Shown in pieces: positions 45,164 through 54,693 of a stretch of DNA of 64,000 bases. How positions within the stretch are numbered: position 1 is the first letter of the stretch; each line of letters begins with the position of its first letter. The notes beneath the pieces are model-generated. The model was not told the DNA's origin. It did not search any database and was given only the letters and a program-made list of their open reading frames with translations. The DNA comes from Kiloniella litopenaei (GTDB lineage Bacteria > Pseudomonadota > Alphaproteobacteria > Kiloniellales > Kiloniellaceae): positions 124,001 to 188,000 of the forward strand of contig NZ_LANI01000002.1 of NCBI RefSeq assembly GCF_000982415.1, given 5' to 3'. The translations under genes were made by a program, and so were the position numbers.

Positions 45164-47818
45164 ATGGTTATCAGGTGCTTTTATATGTCGATCCTTATAC
45201 GGGTTATTATCGTCTTTACCCTTCTAATGCTGTTGCTGGGGGCAACAACCGTTACGCTTGGATTTATATATAACCAATCAACAAAATTAACCCAACAAGA
45301 GACACAGCGACTAAACGCTTTGAAACTCGCCGATAGATTACGCCAGTCATCTGATGATTTAACACGCATGGCACGAAGTTATGCTGCGACAGGTGACCAA
45401 CGATTTGAACAATACTTTAACGATATTCTGGATATTCGAAACGGACTAAAACCAAGGCCCGAGAATTACAACAGTATCTATTGGGATTTCCTGATTGCCG
45501 GAACCTCGGACAATAGTTCTCCAAAACCAGCCATTTCGTTGTTATCACTCATCGAAGCCCTTGGGGTTAGCGATAAAGAACTCGCTTTTCTCGAAGAGGC
45601 CAAATCAAATTCTGATGACTTGGTGTTTTTAGAACGCAAAGCCTTTGCTGCCCTTAAGGGTCTGTTCACAGACGAAAACGGAAACCTCACCCGAAAGGGA
45701 CCTCCCGATCAACAGCTTGCCATAGACATCCTGTTCAGTGCTGACTATCACGATGCCAAGGCTAAAATTATGCTGCCGATTAAGAACTTCGGTTTGGAAA
45801 TAGACAGGCGAACAGCCAACGAAGTTGCAGTGATAGAACAAAGAATTAATTTTTTGACTTTTCTCGCAGCAATCCTTGATCTTTCAACCATTTCCTTTGT
45901 CCTTTTAAGTTTTTTTCATCTGCGGGACAGGCTTATCAACCCTATTCTTTACCTTGCGGATGTAAGTAATGAAATTAGATCCGGCAATCTTGATATAAGA
46001 CTGCAAGATACACATACCGACGAAATCGGCCAGCTTGTTGTTAGCTTCAATGCAATGCTTGAAACGATCCAAGAAACCCTTTCCTCCTTACACGACGAGA
46101 TAGCAACCCGCCGGGAACTTTCCGAACGGCTTGATAATAATAACGATAACCTGCTTCGGGCACAGCGAGTTGCAAAAATGGGACACTGGTTTTGGGACTT
46201 GACCACGGGCTATGAAGAATGGTCTGAAAACCTGCCGAATATTTATGGCCTGCCAAGGGATGCAAAACCGGGATACGATACCTTTATCGCCTGTGTCCAC
46301 CCGGATGACAGAGAACGGGTTGAAAAGATACAGGCAGAAAACCTTGAAAAAGGAACCAAATTTTCACTTGGCTATCGCGTGGTTCACCAAAATGGGGAAG
46401 TACACCATGTCATCAGCCATAACGACCTGAACTGTGACCCGTCAGGCAAGGTTCTTCAGGCCACAGGTCTGGTACAGGATGTAACAGACCTGAAACACGC
46501 AGAGGAAAAACTGGAACAGTCAAAAAAAGAGGTTGAAGAACTCAACCGCAATCTGGAAAACAAAATAAAACAGCGAACCAAAGCATTAGAAAAAGCAAAG
46601 AACGAGGCAGAAACCGCCAATTCTGCAAAATCTGACTTTCTGGCGACTATGAGCCACGAAATCCGGACACCTTTGAATGGTATGATCGGCATGGCGCAAC
46701 TGTTAAAAAACACACCGCTCAATTCTGATCAGGAACACAAAATTTCGACCCTGATTTCATCCAGTCAAAGCCTGTTGGAAATTATCAATGACGTTCTGGA
46801 TATGAGTAAAATCGAAAGTGGTGCGCTGGAACTTGAACATAGAATTTTTGATCTGACAGAAATGCTTACCCCCCTAGAGGCCACCTTTGGCTCACTTGCC
46901 AGTGAAAGGGGCATCAAGTTTGTCACTGACATCGAGCTACACAACCAGAAACTGATTTTGAGTGATCAGACGCGATTGCGCCAGGTACTGAACAACTTGC
47001 TAAGCAATGCATTTAAATTCACATCTGAGGGGCAAATCAGCCTGTCAGTCTTGATGAGTGATCGTCCCCAACAGGGCAACAAAACATCTGCTCAGTCCCG
47101 TGACAATGCTCCCAGGTTGATGTCCAACCTGCAAATTCGGATCGAGGATACAGGAATTGGTATCGCCCCAGACAGACTTGACAGTATTTTTGATGCCTTT
47201 AGTCAAGCGGACAACACCATAACCCGTAAATTTGGCGGAACAGGTTTAGGCCTTAGCATCACACAAAACCTGATCACACTAATGCAAGGCAATATCAAGG
47301 TGAACAGCACCGAAGGCAAGGGTACAACTTTTACCATAGACCTGCCAGTTGCCTTACCTGACGAAGAAGAGAAAAAAGACTTTAGCAATCAGCAAAACCG
47401 CCCGCAGGCTGTTGATCTCGGGCGACTATCTGTTTTGTTGGCCGAAGACAATCCCGTCAATGCCATGATCGCAAAAGCCTTTCTTGCCAAGTTCGGGCAC
47501 GATACCATCCGGGCCGAAAACGGCGAAGAAGCCGTTAAGCTTTTTGCCGAAAATGACATTGACCTCATTCTAATGGACGTGCACATGCCTGTTATGAGCG
47601 GCATTATCGCAACTGAACAAATCAGAGCCACGCAAAAGGGCGCAAACATACCTATTATCGGCCTGACAGCCGAAGCCTTCACAGACCGTCACGAAGTCTT
47701 TCGCAAAGCAGGCATGAACGATGTTCTGACCAAACCCTTCAAAGAAGAACAGCTGAAAGCCTTGATTGAAGAGATCTATCTGTCATCTCTTGATTCCCCC
47801 CAAATAGCATCTGCATAA
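45164..47818 (+). CDS. membrane hybrid histidine kinase (HAMP-PAS-HisKA-HATPase-REC)
   Basis: 884 residues (an ATG at codon 8, 45185, is a possible start). TM1 about 9-35, a helical periplasmic domain of about 190 residues, TM2 about 225-248, HAMP about 250-305, PAS_3 about 340-440 (MGHWFWDLTTGYEEWSENL), coiled coil, HisKA with His498 in MSHEIRTPLNG, HATPase with NNLLSNAFKFTSEG and FGGTGLGLSI, receiver with Asp805 in LILMDVHMPVMSG. Its HisKA/REC part resembles the kinase at 27786, lacking only the HPt. Probably co-transcribed with the gene at 43102. Confidence 0.93.
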   Translation: MVIRCFYMSILIRVIIVFTLLMLLLGATTVTLGFIYNQSTKLTQQETQRLNALKLADRLRQSSDDLTRMARSYAATGDQRFEQYFNDILDIRNGLKPRPENYNSIYWDFLIAGTSDNSSPKPAISLLSLIEALGVSDKELAFLEEAKSNSDDLVFLERKAFAALKGLFTDENGNLTRKGPPDQQLAIDILFSADYHDAKAKIMLPIKNFGLEIDRRTANEVAVIEQRINFLTFLAAILDLSTISFVLLSFFHLRDRLINPILYLADVSNEIRSGNLDIRLQDTHTDEIGQLVVSFNAMLETIQETLSSLHDEIATRRELSERLDNNNDNLLRAQRVAKMGHWFWDLTTGYEEWSENLPNIYGLPRDAKPGYDTFIACVHPDDRERVEKIQAENLEKGTKFSLGYRVVHQNGEVHHVISHNDLNCDPSGKVLQATGLVQDVTDLKHAEEKLEQSKKEVEELNRNLENKIKQRTKALEKAKNEAETANSAKSDFLATMSHEIRTPLNGMIGMAQLLKNTPLNSDQEHKISTLISSSQSLLEIINDVLDMSKIESGALELEHRIFDLTEMLTPLEATFGSLASERGIKFVTDIELHNQKLILSDQTRLRQVLNNLLSNAFKFTSEGQISLSVLMSDRPQQGNKTSAQSRDNAPRLMSNLQIRIEDTGIGIAPDRLDSIFDAFSQADNTITRKFGGTGLGLSITQNLITLMQGNIKVNSTEGKGTTFTIDLPVALPDEEEKKDFSNQQNRPQAVDLGRLSVLLAEDNPVNAMIAKAFLAKFGHDTIRAENGEEAVKLFAENDIDLILMDVHMPVMSGIIATEQIRATQKGANIPIIGLTAEAFTDRHEVFRKAGMNDVLTKPFKEEQLKALIEEIYLSSLDSPQIASA

Positions 47819-47883
47819 GCCGGATTGTCCTATCCGCCTAAACTGAATATATTTACGCAGCTATAAACAAGAGCTGACCAAAC

Positions 47884-48795
47884 ATGCAGGATCAAGCCCC
47901 CAAAGATCATTATCATGATCCCCTTCTTACCCGTCTCTACGATCTCCAGAATCCCTGGGGACCGGATTGTGATTTCTTTCTGGGTCTTACAAAAAGAGAT
48001 TCAGGGGTACAAAAAGATTTAAGGGCACAAAGAGATGCGGGGACGCAAAGGGAAACAAGCCCCCAAAGAATACTTGATGTCGGATGTGGCACAGGGCTAT
48101 TGACCGTTGCCTTTGCAGAACAAGGACACGATATAACCGGGATTGATCCCGCTTTGGATATGCTTGCCATAGCTGAAACCCGACCATTCGGTGACAAGGT
48201 TTCCTGGGTTCAGTCAGATGCAGCCACGTTCAAATCTGACCTGCGTTATGATCTTATTATTCTCAGTGGTCACGCTTTCCAGGTTTTCCTGACCGATCAG
48301 GCAACCCATGACGCCCTGTCCAACCTAAAGTCCCTTCTTGCGCCGGATGGCAGAATTGCATTTGATACCCGCAACCCCCAAATAAAATCATGGGAAAACT
48401 GGACACCCGCAAAAACAAAAGAAACCTTTGTTCTTCCCGTAATCGGTTCCCAAAACCGCGTAACAAGTCACCAAAATAAAGACAACGGCCAATCGCTAGA
48501 GATCGAAGTCTGGCATGATCTCGGTAAAGTTGAAAAGTATGGCGACGGTAAAATAGTCCAGTACTTTACCCTCTATCAAACAAAAGAGGATGGATCGGAA
48601 AGGGTTCCTTTGGAACACCCATCGACAGGCCCGGTCAAAACCGAAGCACAAATCAGATTTTTGAGCGATAGAGAACTTGCCGCACATATGGAAAAAGCGG
48701 GGCTTTCGCTGGAACATCTATACGGCGATTGGGATAGAACCCCCTTTGAAAAGGACAGCAAGGAAATGATCGTGGTCGCTCGTTCAAGGCCATGA
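47884..48795 (+). CDS. class I SAM-dependent methyltransferase
   Basis: 303 residues. Rossmann motif I ILDVGCGTGLLTVAFAEQGHDITGID (about 62-86), motif IV YDLIILSGHAFQVF and motif VI DGRIAFDTRNP fit the Methyltransf_11/25 group. Residues about 36-60, just before motif I, contain three copies of a 6-residue unit (GVQKDLR, AQRDAG, TQRETS) encoded by an 18-bp degenerate tandem repeat at about 48004-48057; this looks like a later insertion into the loop before motif I. Substrate unknown. Follows the kinase gene by 65 bp. Confidence 0.9.
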   Translation: MQDQAPKDHYHDPLLTRLYDLQNPWGPDCDFFLGLTKRDSGVQKDLRAQRDAGTQRETSPQRILDVGCGTGLLTVAFAEQGHDITGIDPALDMLAIAETRPFGDKVSWVQSDAATFKSDLRYDLIILSGHAFQVFLTDQATHDALSNLKSLLAPDGRIAFDTRNPQIKSWENWTPAKTKETFVLPVIGSQNRVTSHQNKDNGQSLEIEVWHDLGKVEKYGDGKIVQYFTLYQTKEDGSERVPLEHPSTGPVKTEAQIRFLSDRELAAHMEKAGLSLEHLYGDWDRTPFEKDSKEMIVVARSRP

Positions 48796-48804
48796 TAGCG
48801 ATCA

Positions 48805-48837
48805 GAAAAAAGCCCATAGCAAATAAATGCTATGGGC
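48805..48837 (-). terminator. rho-independent terminator of the aminotransferase gene
   Basis: gcccatagc (48812-48820) with gctatgggc (48829-48837), 8-nt loop, followed on the minus strand by a run of T (aaaaaa at 48806-48811 on plus). Confidence 0.88.
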
Positions 48838-48877
48838 AACCATATTCATATAAATGACCTTTAGGCCATGAACGGGA

Positions 48878-49735
48878 TTATTGCTTCGCCCATTTCCAAT
48901 AAAGTTCCCGCGCCAGTTTGCTTACCGGACCAATAGGATATTCCACGTCCTCAAACTTGACCACCGGGGTGATTTTCGAAATGTTACCGCTCATAAAGAC
49001 CTCGTCTGCACCTTCGAAATCCTCGAAAGACAGGGTGGTTTCAATAACCTCGCGGCCCGCTTCACGTAACAGACCAATAACACGCTGACGGGTAATGCCG
49101 TTCAAAAAAGTACCATTTGGTATGGGTGTGTAGATTACATCATCCTTGACCATAAATACGTTAGAAGTTCCGGTTTCGGCTACATTCCCCAAAGCATCTG
49201 CCACAAGCGCATTGTTATAACCGCGGGCCTGTGCTTCGCGGATCATCCGGCCATTATTTGGGTAGAGACAGGCTGCCTTGGCATTTACAGGTGCCATTGA
49301 CACCATCGGGCGCACAAATTTTGTCCGGCAAAGTGTTTGTGTATAGCTGCTCGGTGCCATGGGAAACTGTTCCAGGCAAAGACAAAACTCGGTAGAGTTT
49401 TCATCGGGAACAACCGTCCCTGCACCCCCTTCTTTCGACCAGTACATGGGGCGAATATAAACTGCAGCATCATCAGCAAACTTTTTCAAACCTTCCATGG
49501 TCAGGTCAATAAGCTGCTGGGTCGTCATGGTTGGTTTCAGGCCCATAACTTCGGCAGAGGCATTCACGCGCGCGGAATGAAGATCCAGATCGGGGACAAC
49601 ACCTTCGAAAGATCGCGCACCATCAAAGACGAGCGACCCAAGCCAGGTACCGTGATCCGCTGCCCCCATAATCGGTAAATTACCTTCGTGCCATTCACCT
49701 TGGAAATATGTCCAGATTACTTCACCGATAGCCAT
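48878..49735 (-). CDS. class IV aminotransferase, branched-chain amino acid type
   Basis: 285 residues. PLP Lys in NAKAACLYPNN, cofactor motifs AETGTSNVFMVKDDVIYTP and NGITRQRVIGLLREAG, and DEVFMSGNISKITPV are the IlvE/D-alanine aminotransferase family patterns. The early GTWLGSLVFDGARSFEG fits the branched-chain subgroup, which exchanges amino groups between Leu/Ile/Val and glutamate, but D-amino-acid aminotransferase cannot be excluded. Monocistronic with its own terminator. Confidence 0.88.
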   Translation of the reverse strand: MAIGEVIWTYFQGEWHEGNLPIMGAADHGTWLGSLVFDGARSFEGVVPDLDLHSARVNASAEVMGLKPTMTTQQLIDLTMEGLKKFADDAAVYIRPMYWSKEGGAGTVVPDENSTEFCLCLEQFPMAPSSYTQTLCRTKFVRPMVSMAPVNAKAACLYPNNGRMIREAQARGYNNALVADALGNVAETGTSNVFMVKDDVIYTPIPNGTFLNGITRQRVIGLLREAGREVIETTLSFEDFEGADEVFMSGNISKITPVVKFEDVEYPIGPVSKLARELYWKWAKQ

Positions 49736-49944
49736 CCCGCTGCCTTCTCTGTTTTTTTAAATAGGGTTGTGAAATTTTATACAATAGCTTTATTCGGCCC
49801 TAAGCAATTCTTCAAGCCTAGTTTATCTAATACCATACAAAAAAATTTTCTAATCCGAAGAGATTACCTGGTTTCGAGAAAGCAAACGAAAAATATCATG
49901 TGGCAATCTGCTACAGCCCAAGTGATAATTTCAGGACAATGCAA

Positions 49945-51576
49945 TCAGTATTGCAAGGGCAGGCTAACATAAACCGTTGTGCCCGCACCATAAACACTTT
50001 CGATGCGAAGGTCGCCCCCTTGTGCAATAGCCAGCTTTCTGGAAAGGCTCAACCCCAATCCAACGCCCTCGTGCGCACGGGTCATACTATCAGCAACCTG
50101 ATTAAAAGGCTCCATGACCCGTTCCAGATTTTCTTCGCTAATACCAATGCCATTATCGCTGACCACAAAATCGATATACTCATCCCCATTACGCTCTGCA
50201 GAAAGCGTTACCTTGCCTTTTGACGGGGTAAATTTGATGGCGTTTGTCAACAAGTTGGAAATGATCTGCTTCACATGCTGTTTATCTGCATAGGTATAAT
50301 AGTCACCATCCGGCTCTATTATTTCATAGGCAACATCTTTGTCATTTGCCCGGCTTTTAATCAGCTGAATACAACAGCCCATCAATTTCTTAACTGGCAA
50401 AACTTCAGGTTCTGGAGATATTTTTCCCTCTTCAATCAAAGAGATATCCAGAATATCATTAATGATATCCAGAAGAAAACGGGCAGATGTCTGAATATCC
50501 CCTGCATAGGTTTTATACCTGTCCACCCCCAGCGGGCCGAAGAGTTCCCGTTCCAGTATTTCCGAATAGCCAATAACCGCATTCAACGGTGTTCTTAGCT
50601 CGTGGCTCATATTGGCAAGGAATTGGTTCTTGGCATGGTTAGCAGCTTCGGCACGGTTTTTCTGTTCTATTAACTCAAAGCGCGCGTTATGAGTTTCAAT
50701 TGCCCCGCGACAGCTCAAGGCCAGAGACTGAATAAAATTCAGTTCGATTTCGGTCGGCCTACGCGTTGTTTTGTAATAAATTGCAAAGGTGCCATAGGTG
50801 ACCCCTTTTGTACTAACAATTGGATGCGACCAACATGCATGGTAGTCAGTGGTTCGAATTACATCCAGATAATCAACCCAATTCGGATGGTTATATATAT
50901 CTTCGACAACAACAAGTTCCTGTCTTTTTGCCGCCGCACCGCAAGAACCAACAAATTCCCCTATTTCAACGCCGTTTATCAACCCCGCATATTCTGATGG
51001 TATGGAAGGCCCTGAAAAATTGCGAAGATACTGCTCGTTTTCCAAGAACATGATGGCGCAATTCATATGCGGAAAGATTGTCTCAATATTCCTGATCAAC
51101 TGATCAAAGTTTTCCTTTAGCGGAACCCCTTTGGTCACATTCACCAACATTTCATTGTAGGCAATCATGGTCTGTTCACGGGTTTTTACCGGGGTGATAT
51201 CAACACTAACCCCAAGGTAATAAAGGTTAGGATCATCTTTAAGTTCCAAAGGGCAGAGAGACAGGTCTTCCCAGTAATAAGCCCCAGATCGATCCATACA
51301 ACACAATTCACCCGTCCAGGTTTCCCCGGCACGAAGTAATGCCCACATTTCATCATAGAAAGAATCAGGATGATATTCAGACCTAAGATTTAATACAGAC
51401 ATTCCCTCTAGCTCATCAATGCTAAAGCCGGACAGGTCTGCAAGCTTTTGATTTGAATACTTTAAAATGCCATCATCAGACAGAATATAAACAAGCGCAT
51501 GATTGTCTATTAACCGAACCAGTTCCTTCGCAGGGCCATCGGTAAAATCATTAAAAATCGGAGGTTGATCCATCAA
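49945..51576 (-). CDS. cytosolic PAS-GAF histidine kinase
   Basis: 543 residues without membrane helices. PAS about 20-135 (YILSDDGILKYSNQKLADLSGF; typical PAS-PAC ending YLGVSVDITPVKTREQ), GAF about 150-300 (FVGSCGAAAKRQELVVVEDIYNHPNW, SHPIVSTKGVTYGTFAIYY), HisKA with His325 in ANMSHELRTPLNAVIGYSEIL, HATPase with SNLLTNAIKFTPSKG and GVGLGLSLSRKL. A GAF of the YCGSCGAA type often senses redox or small ligands. No receiver and no adjacent regulator gene. Confidence 0.93.
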   Translation of the reverse strand: MMDQPPIFNDFTDGPAKELVRLIDNHALVYILSDDGILKYSNQKLADLSGFSIDELEGMSVLNLRSEYHPDSFYDEMWALLRAGETWTGELCCMDRSGAYYWEDLSLCPLELKDDPNLYYLGVSVDITPVKTREQTMIAYNEMLVNVTKGVPLKENFDQLIRNIETIFPHMNCAIMFLENEQYLRNFSGPSIPSEYAGLINGVEIGEFVGSCGAAAKRQELVVVEDIYNHPNWVDYLDVIRTTDYHACWSHPIVSTKGVTYGTFAIYYKTTRRPTEIELNFIQSLALSCRGAIETHNARFELIEQKNRAEAANHAKNQFLANMSHELRTPLNAVIGYSEILERELFGPLGVDRYKTYAGDIQTSARFLLDIINDILDISLIEEGKISPEPEVLPVKKLMGCCIQLIKSRANDKDVAYEIIEPDGDYYTYADKQHVKQIISNLLTNAIKFTPSKGKVTLSAERNGDEYIDFVVSDNGIGISEENLERVMEPFNQVADSMTRAHEGVGLGLSLSRKLAIAQGGDLRIESVYGAGTTVYVSLPLQY

Positions 51577-51761
51577 GTCACCCCTTTGAAGAGGTTAAAG
51601 TTCTCAATATTATCTCGCGCTCTACATAGAATTATACACAAGTAATAAGGGATTTTCTAGCAACAAGAATCCTCATCCCACTGCTAGACTATCACCATAA
51701 ACTTAATTGAACTTAAAGGACCAACCCCGGTCTTTGAATTTAGTAGTTTCCTGCTTTACTT

Positions 51762-52736
51762 CTACGGCAACAGAACAGTTGACCCGGTTGTCTTTCGTGT
51801 TTCCAGTTGATCATGGGCACTGGCAACGTCCGACAAGTTAAATTTTTGGTTGATACTGATCTTTATTTTCCCGGATGAAATCATGACAAACAATTCATCC
51901 GCAGCAGATTGCAAGTACCCCGGTTCTGCCGTGAAATGAAACAATACCGGGCGTGTAACCGTATAGGACCCAGCCGCCAGATCAGACAGTTTAAAATCAA
52001 GTGCGGGCCCGGATGACTGGCCAAAACTGACCAAAGAGCCGAAAGTCTTCAGACACTGTAACGATCCGGGATAGGTATCCTGGCCAATACTGTCATAGAC
52101 AGCATCGACCCCTTGCCCACCGGTGATTTCTTTAATCCGTTCAACAAAGTCCTCGGACTTGTAATCAATCATTTCGCTATAGCCATGATCGGCTGCAAGA
52201 GTACATTTTTCGGCCCCACCAGCCGTTCCATAGGCCGTCACCCCCTTCGCAGCCAGCCACTGCCCGGCGATCAGGCCAACGCCGCCAGCCGCCGCATGGA
52301 AAAGAACTTTTTTGCCCGCCTCGGCAACGTAGCTTCGGTGCAAAAGATAATGCGCCGTCAATCCCTTGAGCATGGATGCAGCCGCAACTTCGTCCGAAAT
52401 ACTATCGGGCAATTTAACCAGATGTTTGGCATCAATGGCACGGTGTGACACATAGGCCCCGTTTGGAATGGTATAGGCCACACGCTCACCAACCGCAAAA
52501 CCGGACACACCATCGCCAACGGCCTCAACCACGCCTGCGGCTTCACTGCCGAGAACAAGGTCTTTATCAACGGGCCACGGATAAAGTCCGGTGCGAAAAT
52601 AGGTATCAATAAAGTTCACCCCGATGGCCGTGTGGCGGACAAGAACCTCTCCCGCTGCTGGTGTTGGTTGCGCAACCTCCACCTGTTCCAGAACATCACT
52701 ACCGCCCTGTTGGCGCGCAACTATTGCATAGGTCAT
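51762..52736 (-). CDS. qor: NADPH:quinone oxidoreductase (zeta-crystallin-like MDR)
   Basis: 324 residues. Rossmann signature HAAAGGVGLIAGQWLAAKG (about 147-165), substrate part VNFIDTYFRTGLYP and LVLGSEAAGVVEAVG, and the ending SAHDQLETRKTTGSTVLLP match bacterial QOR. No structural zinc ligands. Reduces quinones one electron at a time in the cytoplasm. Ribosome site cggaag before ATG. Separated by 128 bp from the AhpD-like gene upstream, same direction, possibly a redox-stress pair. Confidence 0.93.
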   Translation of the reverse strand: MTYAIVARQQGGSDVLEQVEVAQPTPAAGEVLVRHTAIGVNFIDTYFRTGLYPWPVDKDLVLGSEAAGVVEAVGDGVSGFAVGERVAYTIPNGAYVSHRAIDAKHLVKLPDSISDEVAAASMLKGLTAHYLLHRSYVAEAGKKVLFHAAAGGVGLIAGQWLAAKGVTAYGTAGGAEKCTLAADHGYSEMIDYKSEDFVERIKEITGGQGVDAVYDSIGQDTYPGSLQCLKTFGSLVSFGQSSGPALDFKLSDLAAGSYTVTRPVLFHFTAEPGYLQSAADELFVMISSGKIKISINQKFNLSDVASAHDQLETRKTTGSTVLLP

Positions 52737-52864
52737 CTTTATCTTCCGGGTTTAGAAATTATTGAAACTATTCGTTCTAGATACGGCGCGCGTCCTAAAG
52801 TTTCAATCTTTTCGTCAACAAAAACCAGAACGGAATCTGGAACAAGGCTGTCGATAGAAAGATA

Positions 52865-53269
52865 TTACTCTTCCAGCAAAAATTCTGGATCGGTTGGTAA
52901 TTGCAGGGCGATCGCCAGCTGATTGGTTTTTGATGCCAGCGCCACAATCTTGAGAACCTCGGCATGCTGCGCAGGGGTCATGCCCTTTGCCTTGGCCCCG
53001 GCCGTATGGGAATGCACACAATAGTTACAGTTATTGACGATGGACACCGCAAGATACAGCATTTCCTTGGTCAGCGGATCAAGATCAGACGGTGTTGCCA
53101 TCACGGCCTTGACCTCGGCCCATGTGCGTTCCAGTAGATCCGCATCAAAGGCCAGATAGCGCCAGATATTATTAATAAAATCGGTTTGACGCGTCGCGCG
53201 GATATCATCAAAAACGGCTTTTACCCGGGGATTACTTTCCAAATTTTCCGGCGGCAAAACAGTGGACAT
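52865..53269 (-). CDS. carboxymuconolactone decarboxylase/AhpD-like protein
   Basis: 134 residues. The redox core NNCNYCVHSHTAGAKAKG has the C-x-x-C followed by H typical of AhpD-like peroxidase-type CMD proteins, with Glu in DPLTKEMLYLAVS as proton relay. Such proteins use the cysteine pair for peroxide or quinone redox chemistry rather than lactone decarboxylation. Ribosome site aggag 5 bp before ATG. Lies upstream of qor in the same direction. Confidence 0.9.
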   Translation of the reverse strand: MSTVLPPENLESNPRVKAVFDDIRATRQTDFINNIWRYLAFDADLLERTWAEVKAVMATPSDLDPLTKEMLYLAVSIVNNCNYCVHSHTAGAKAKGMTPAQHAEVLKIVALASKTNQLAIALQLPTDPEFLLEE

Positions 53270-53342
53270 AAGTTACTCCTGAAATGGCTGAGCAGTTCAA
53301 ATTTTCGAACAGGATAGTAACTCTTCACCTACACCACCAGCC

Positions 53343-54431
53343 CTAAAACCGGACACCAAAACTGACGGCACCAAAGACGGCGGGGTCGTCTTGTCCTTCG
53401 AATTCCTTGGTGCGGTACACCATGGTATAGCTGACGCGATATTGATCATAGGTCAGTGCCAAACCCCCGTTGATATCGGCAACGAAGTGGTGCTTGTCGA
53501 CGGAATGGGAATTGCTAAAGGTATTGCCATCCAGAAAAATATTCCGTGCGACAGCGCGTCCCTCTACACCGCCAAAGAGGTACCAGCTCCACCCGTCATC
53601 GGGGGTATCAAAATATCCCGTACCGGGAAGCCCCGGTTTGACACGCAGCGGACCGTCCTGCCAGACATCCTTTTCCGGGGTCAGGCGAAAGTTAATCCCC
53701 ACATCGGCAAAGGTATGCACATTACCCAGTGTCGCCCCATAATATGGCGAAGCCGCCAGACTTAACCCGGCTGCGTCCACCGACCAATAGTTTGGAAACC
53801 GTCTTTGCCACCCCAAAGAAACTGCGGGTTCATGGTTAAGCTGATTTGACCAGCCGCGGGGGGTCGGGCTACTGGGTGTGACATGGGTGTGGACAAACTT
53901 TTGGGCCTGTTCCCCCAACGCAGCGGGGCCAACGACACCAAGAGAAGCCTCTATTTCATCCAGATGGTTATCTGTAACCGTCACCAGACCAATTGACCCG
54001 TACAGATGCGCCGCCCATGGTCGGTCATTGGGGTCCTGTTCACGCTGTCGAATGTTGCGGGGGGTATAGATATTCTGCCCCAGAGAATAAAACACGCTGG
54101 ATGTTTCATTAATACCAAAGGTCGGAATAACCCGATCCAGCGTATAGGCGATATCTGGCAAGTCGGCATTCACATCCAGATAGCCCAAACGAACACCGCT
54201 GGTATAGTTTTTGTCGGTACCAGCCGCCCCAAGGGAATCATTTTCGATAACCAGCGAAATGTACTGGTCTTCTTTTTTGGACGCAACGCGACCCGTTAAC
54301 TGCTCTTGAAAGGTCACATCTGTGTTTTGTGGCGGTTCAGCGTCCTGCGCAAGTAATGGCGAGCCACTGCAAATGAGTGCCGCCGATACAACCCCACAAA
54401 AGAGCCCAGAAAAAGACGATGTAGCTTTCAA
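53343..54431 (-). CDS. lpxR: LpxR-family lipid A 3'-O-deacylase (DUF2219)
   Basis: 362 residues from TTG 54431, which has gggggat upstream and gives a clean signal peptide (MKATSSFSGLFCGVVSAALICSGSPLLAQ); the frame is open 7 codons further. Barrel signatures: YISLVIENDSLG with the Asn-Asp pair, KNYTSGVRLGY with the Ser, and NIYTPRNIRQREQDPNDRPWAA, VHTHVTPSSPTPRGWSNQLNHEPA with a His. These match the LpxR active site (N, D, S, H). It would be an outer-membrane beta barrel that removes the 3'-acyloxyacyl chain of lipid A. C-terminus ends in Phe (AVSFGVRF), an outer-membrane sorting signal. Confidence 0.88.
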   Translation of the reverse strand: MKATSSFSGLFCGVVSAALICSGSPLLAQDAEPPQNTDVTFQEQLTGRVASKKEDQYISLVIENDSLGAAGTDKNYTSGVRLGYLDVNADLPDIAYTLDRVIPTFGINETSSVFYSLGQNIYTPRNIRQREQDPNDRPWAAHLYGSIGLVTVTDNHLDEIEASLGVVGPAALGEQAQKFVHTHVTPSSPTPRGWSNQLNHEPAVSLGWQRRFPNYWSVDAAGLSLAASPYYGATLGNVHTFADVGINFRLTPEKDVWQDGPLRVKPGLPGTGYFDTPDDGWSWYLFGGVEGRAVARNIFLDGNTFSNSHSVDKHHFVADINGGLALTYDQYRVSYTMVYRTKEFEGQDDPAVFGAVSFGVRF

Positions 54432-54525
54432 ACCGGGATATCCCCCAAACAATTATTTAGTACAACGATCTATCGCGCATTATCCCTACAAAGAGATCAT
54501 GGCGGAAAAATGTCATCACCACTTT

Positions 54526-54573
54526 CTAACAGATAACTAGGCTAACAGATAACCAGGCTAACAGTTAACCAGA
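54526..54573. repeat. 16-bp tandem repeat, three copies
   Basis: ctaacagataactagg, ctaacagataaccagg and ctaacagttaaccaga follow head to tail in the promoter region of lpxR. Confidence 0.93.
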
Positions 54574-54693
54574 AAGAGATAAAATCTCCCTTAGTTGAAG
54601 CAACGATATTTATCAATTTTCGATAAACCTGATTTCTCCATTCCCGAACACTTGACCCTGGGTATTCAAAAAAATAAATGCTGTTTCCAGAAG

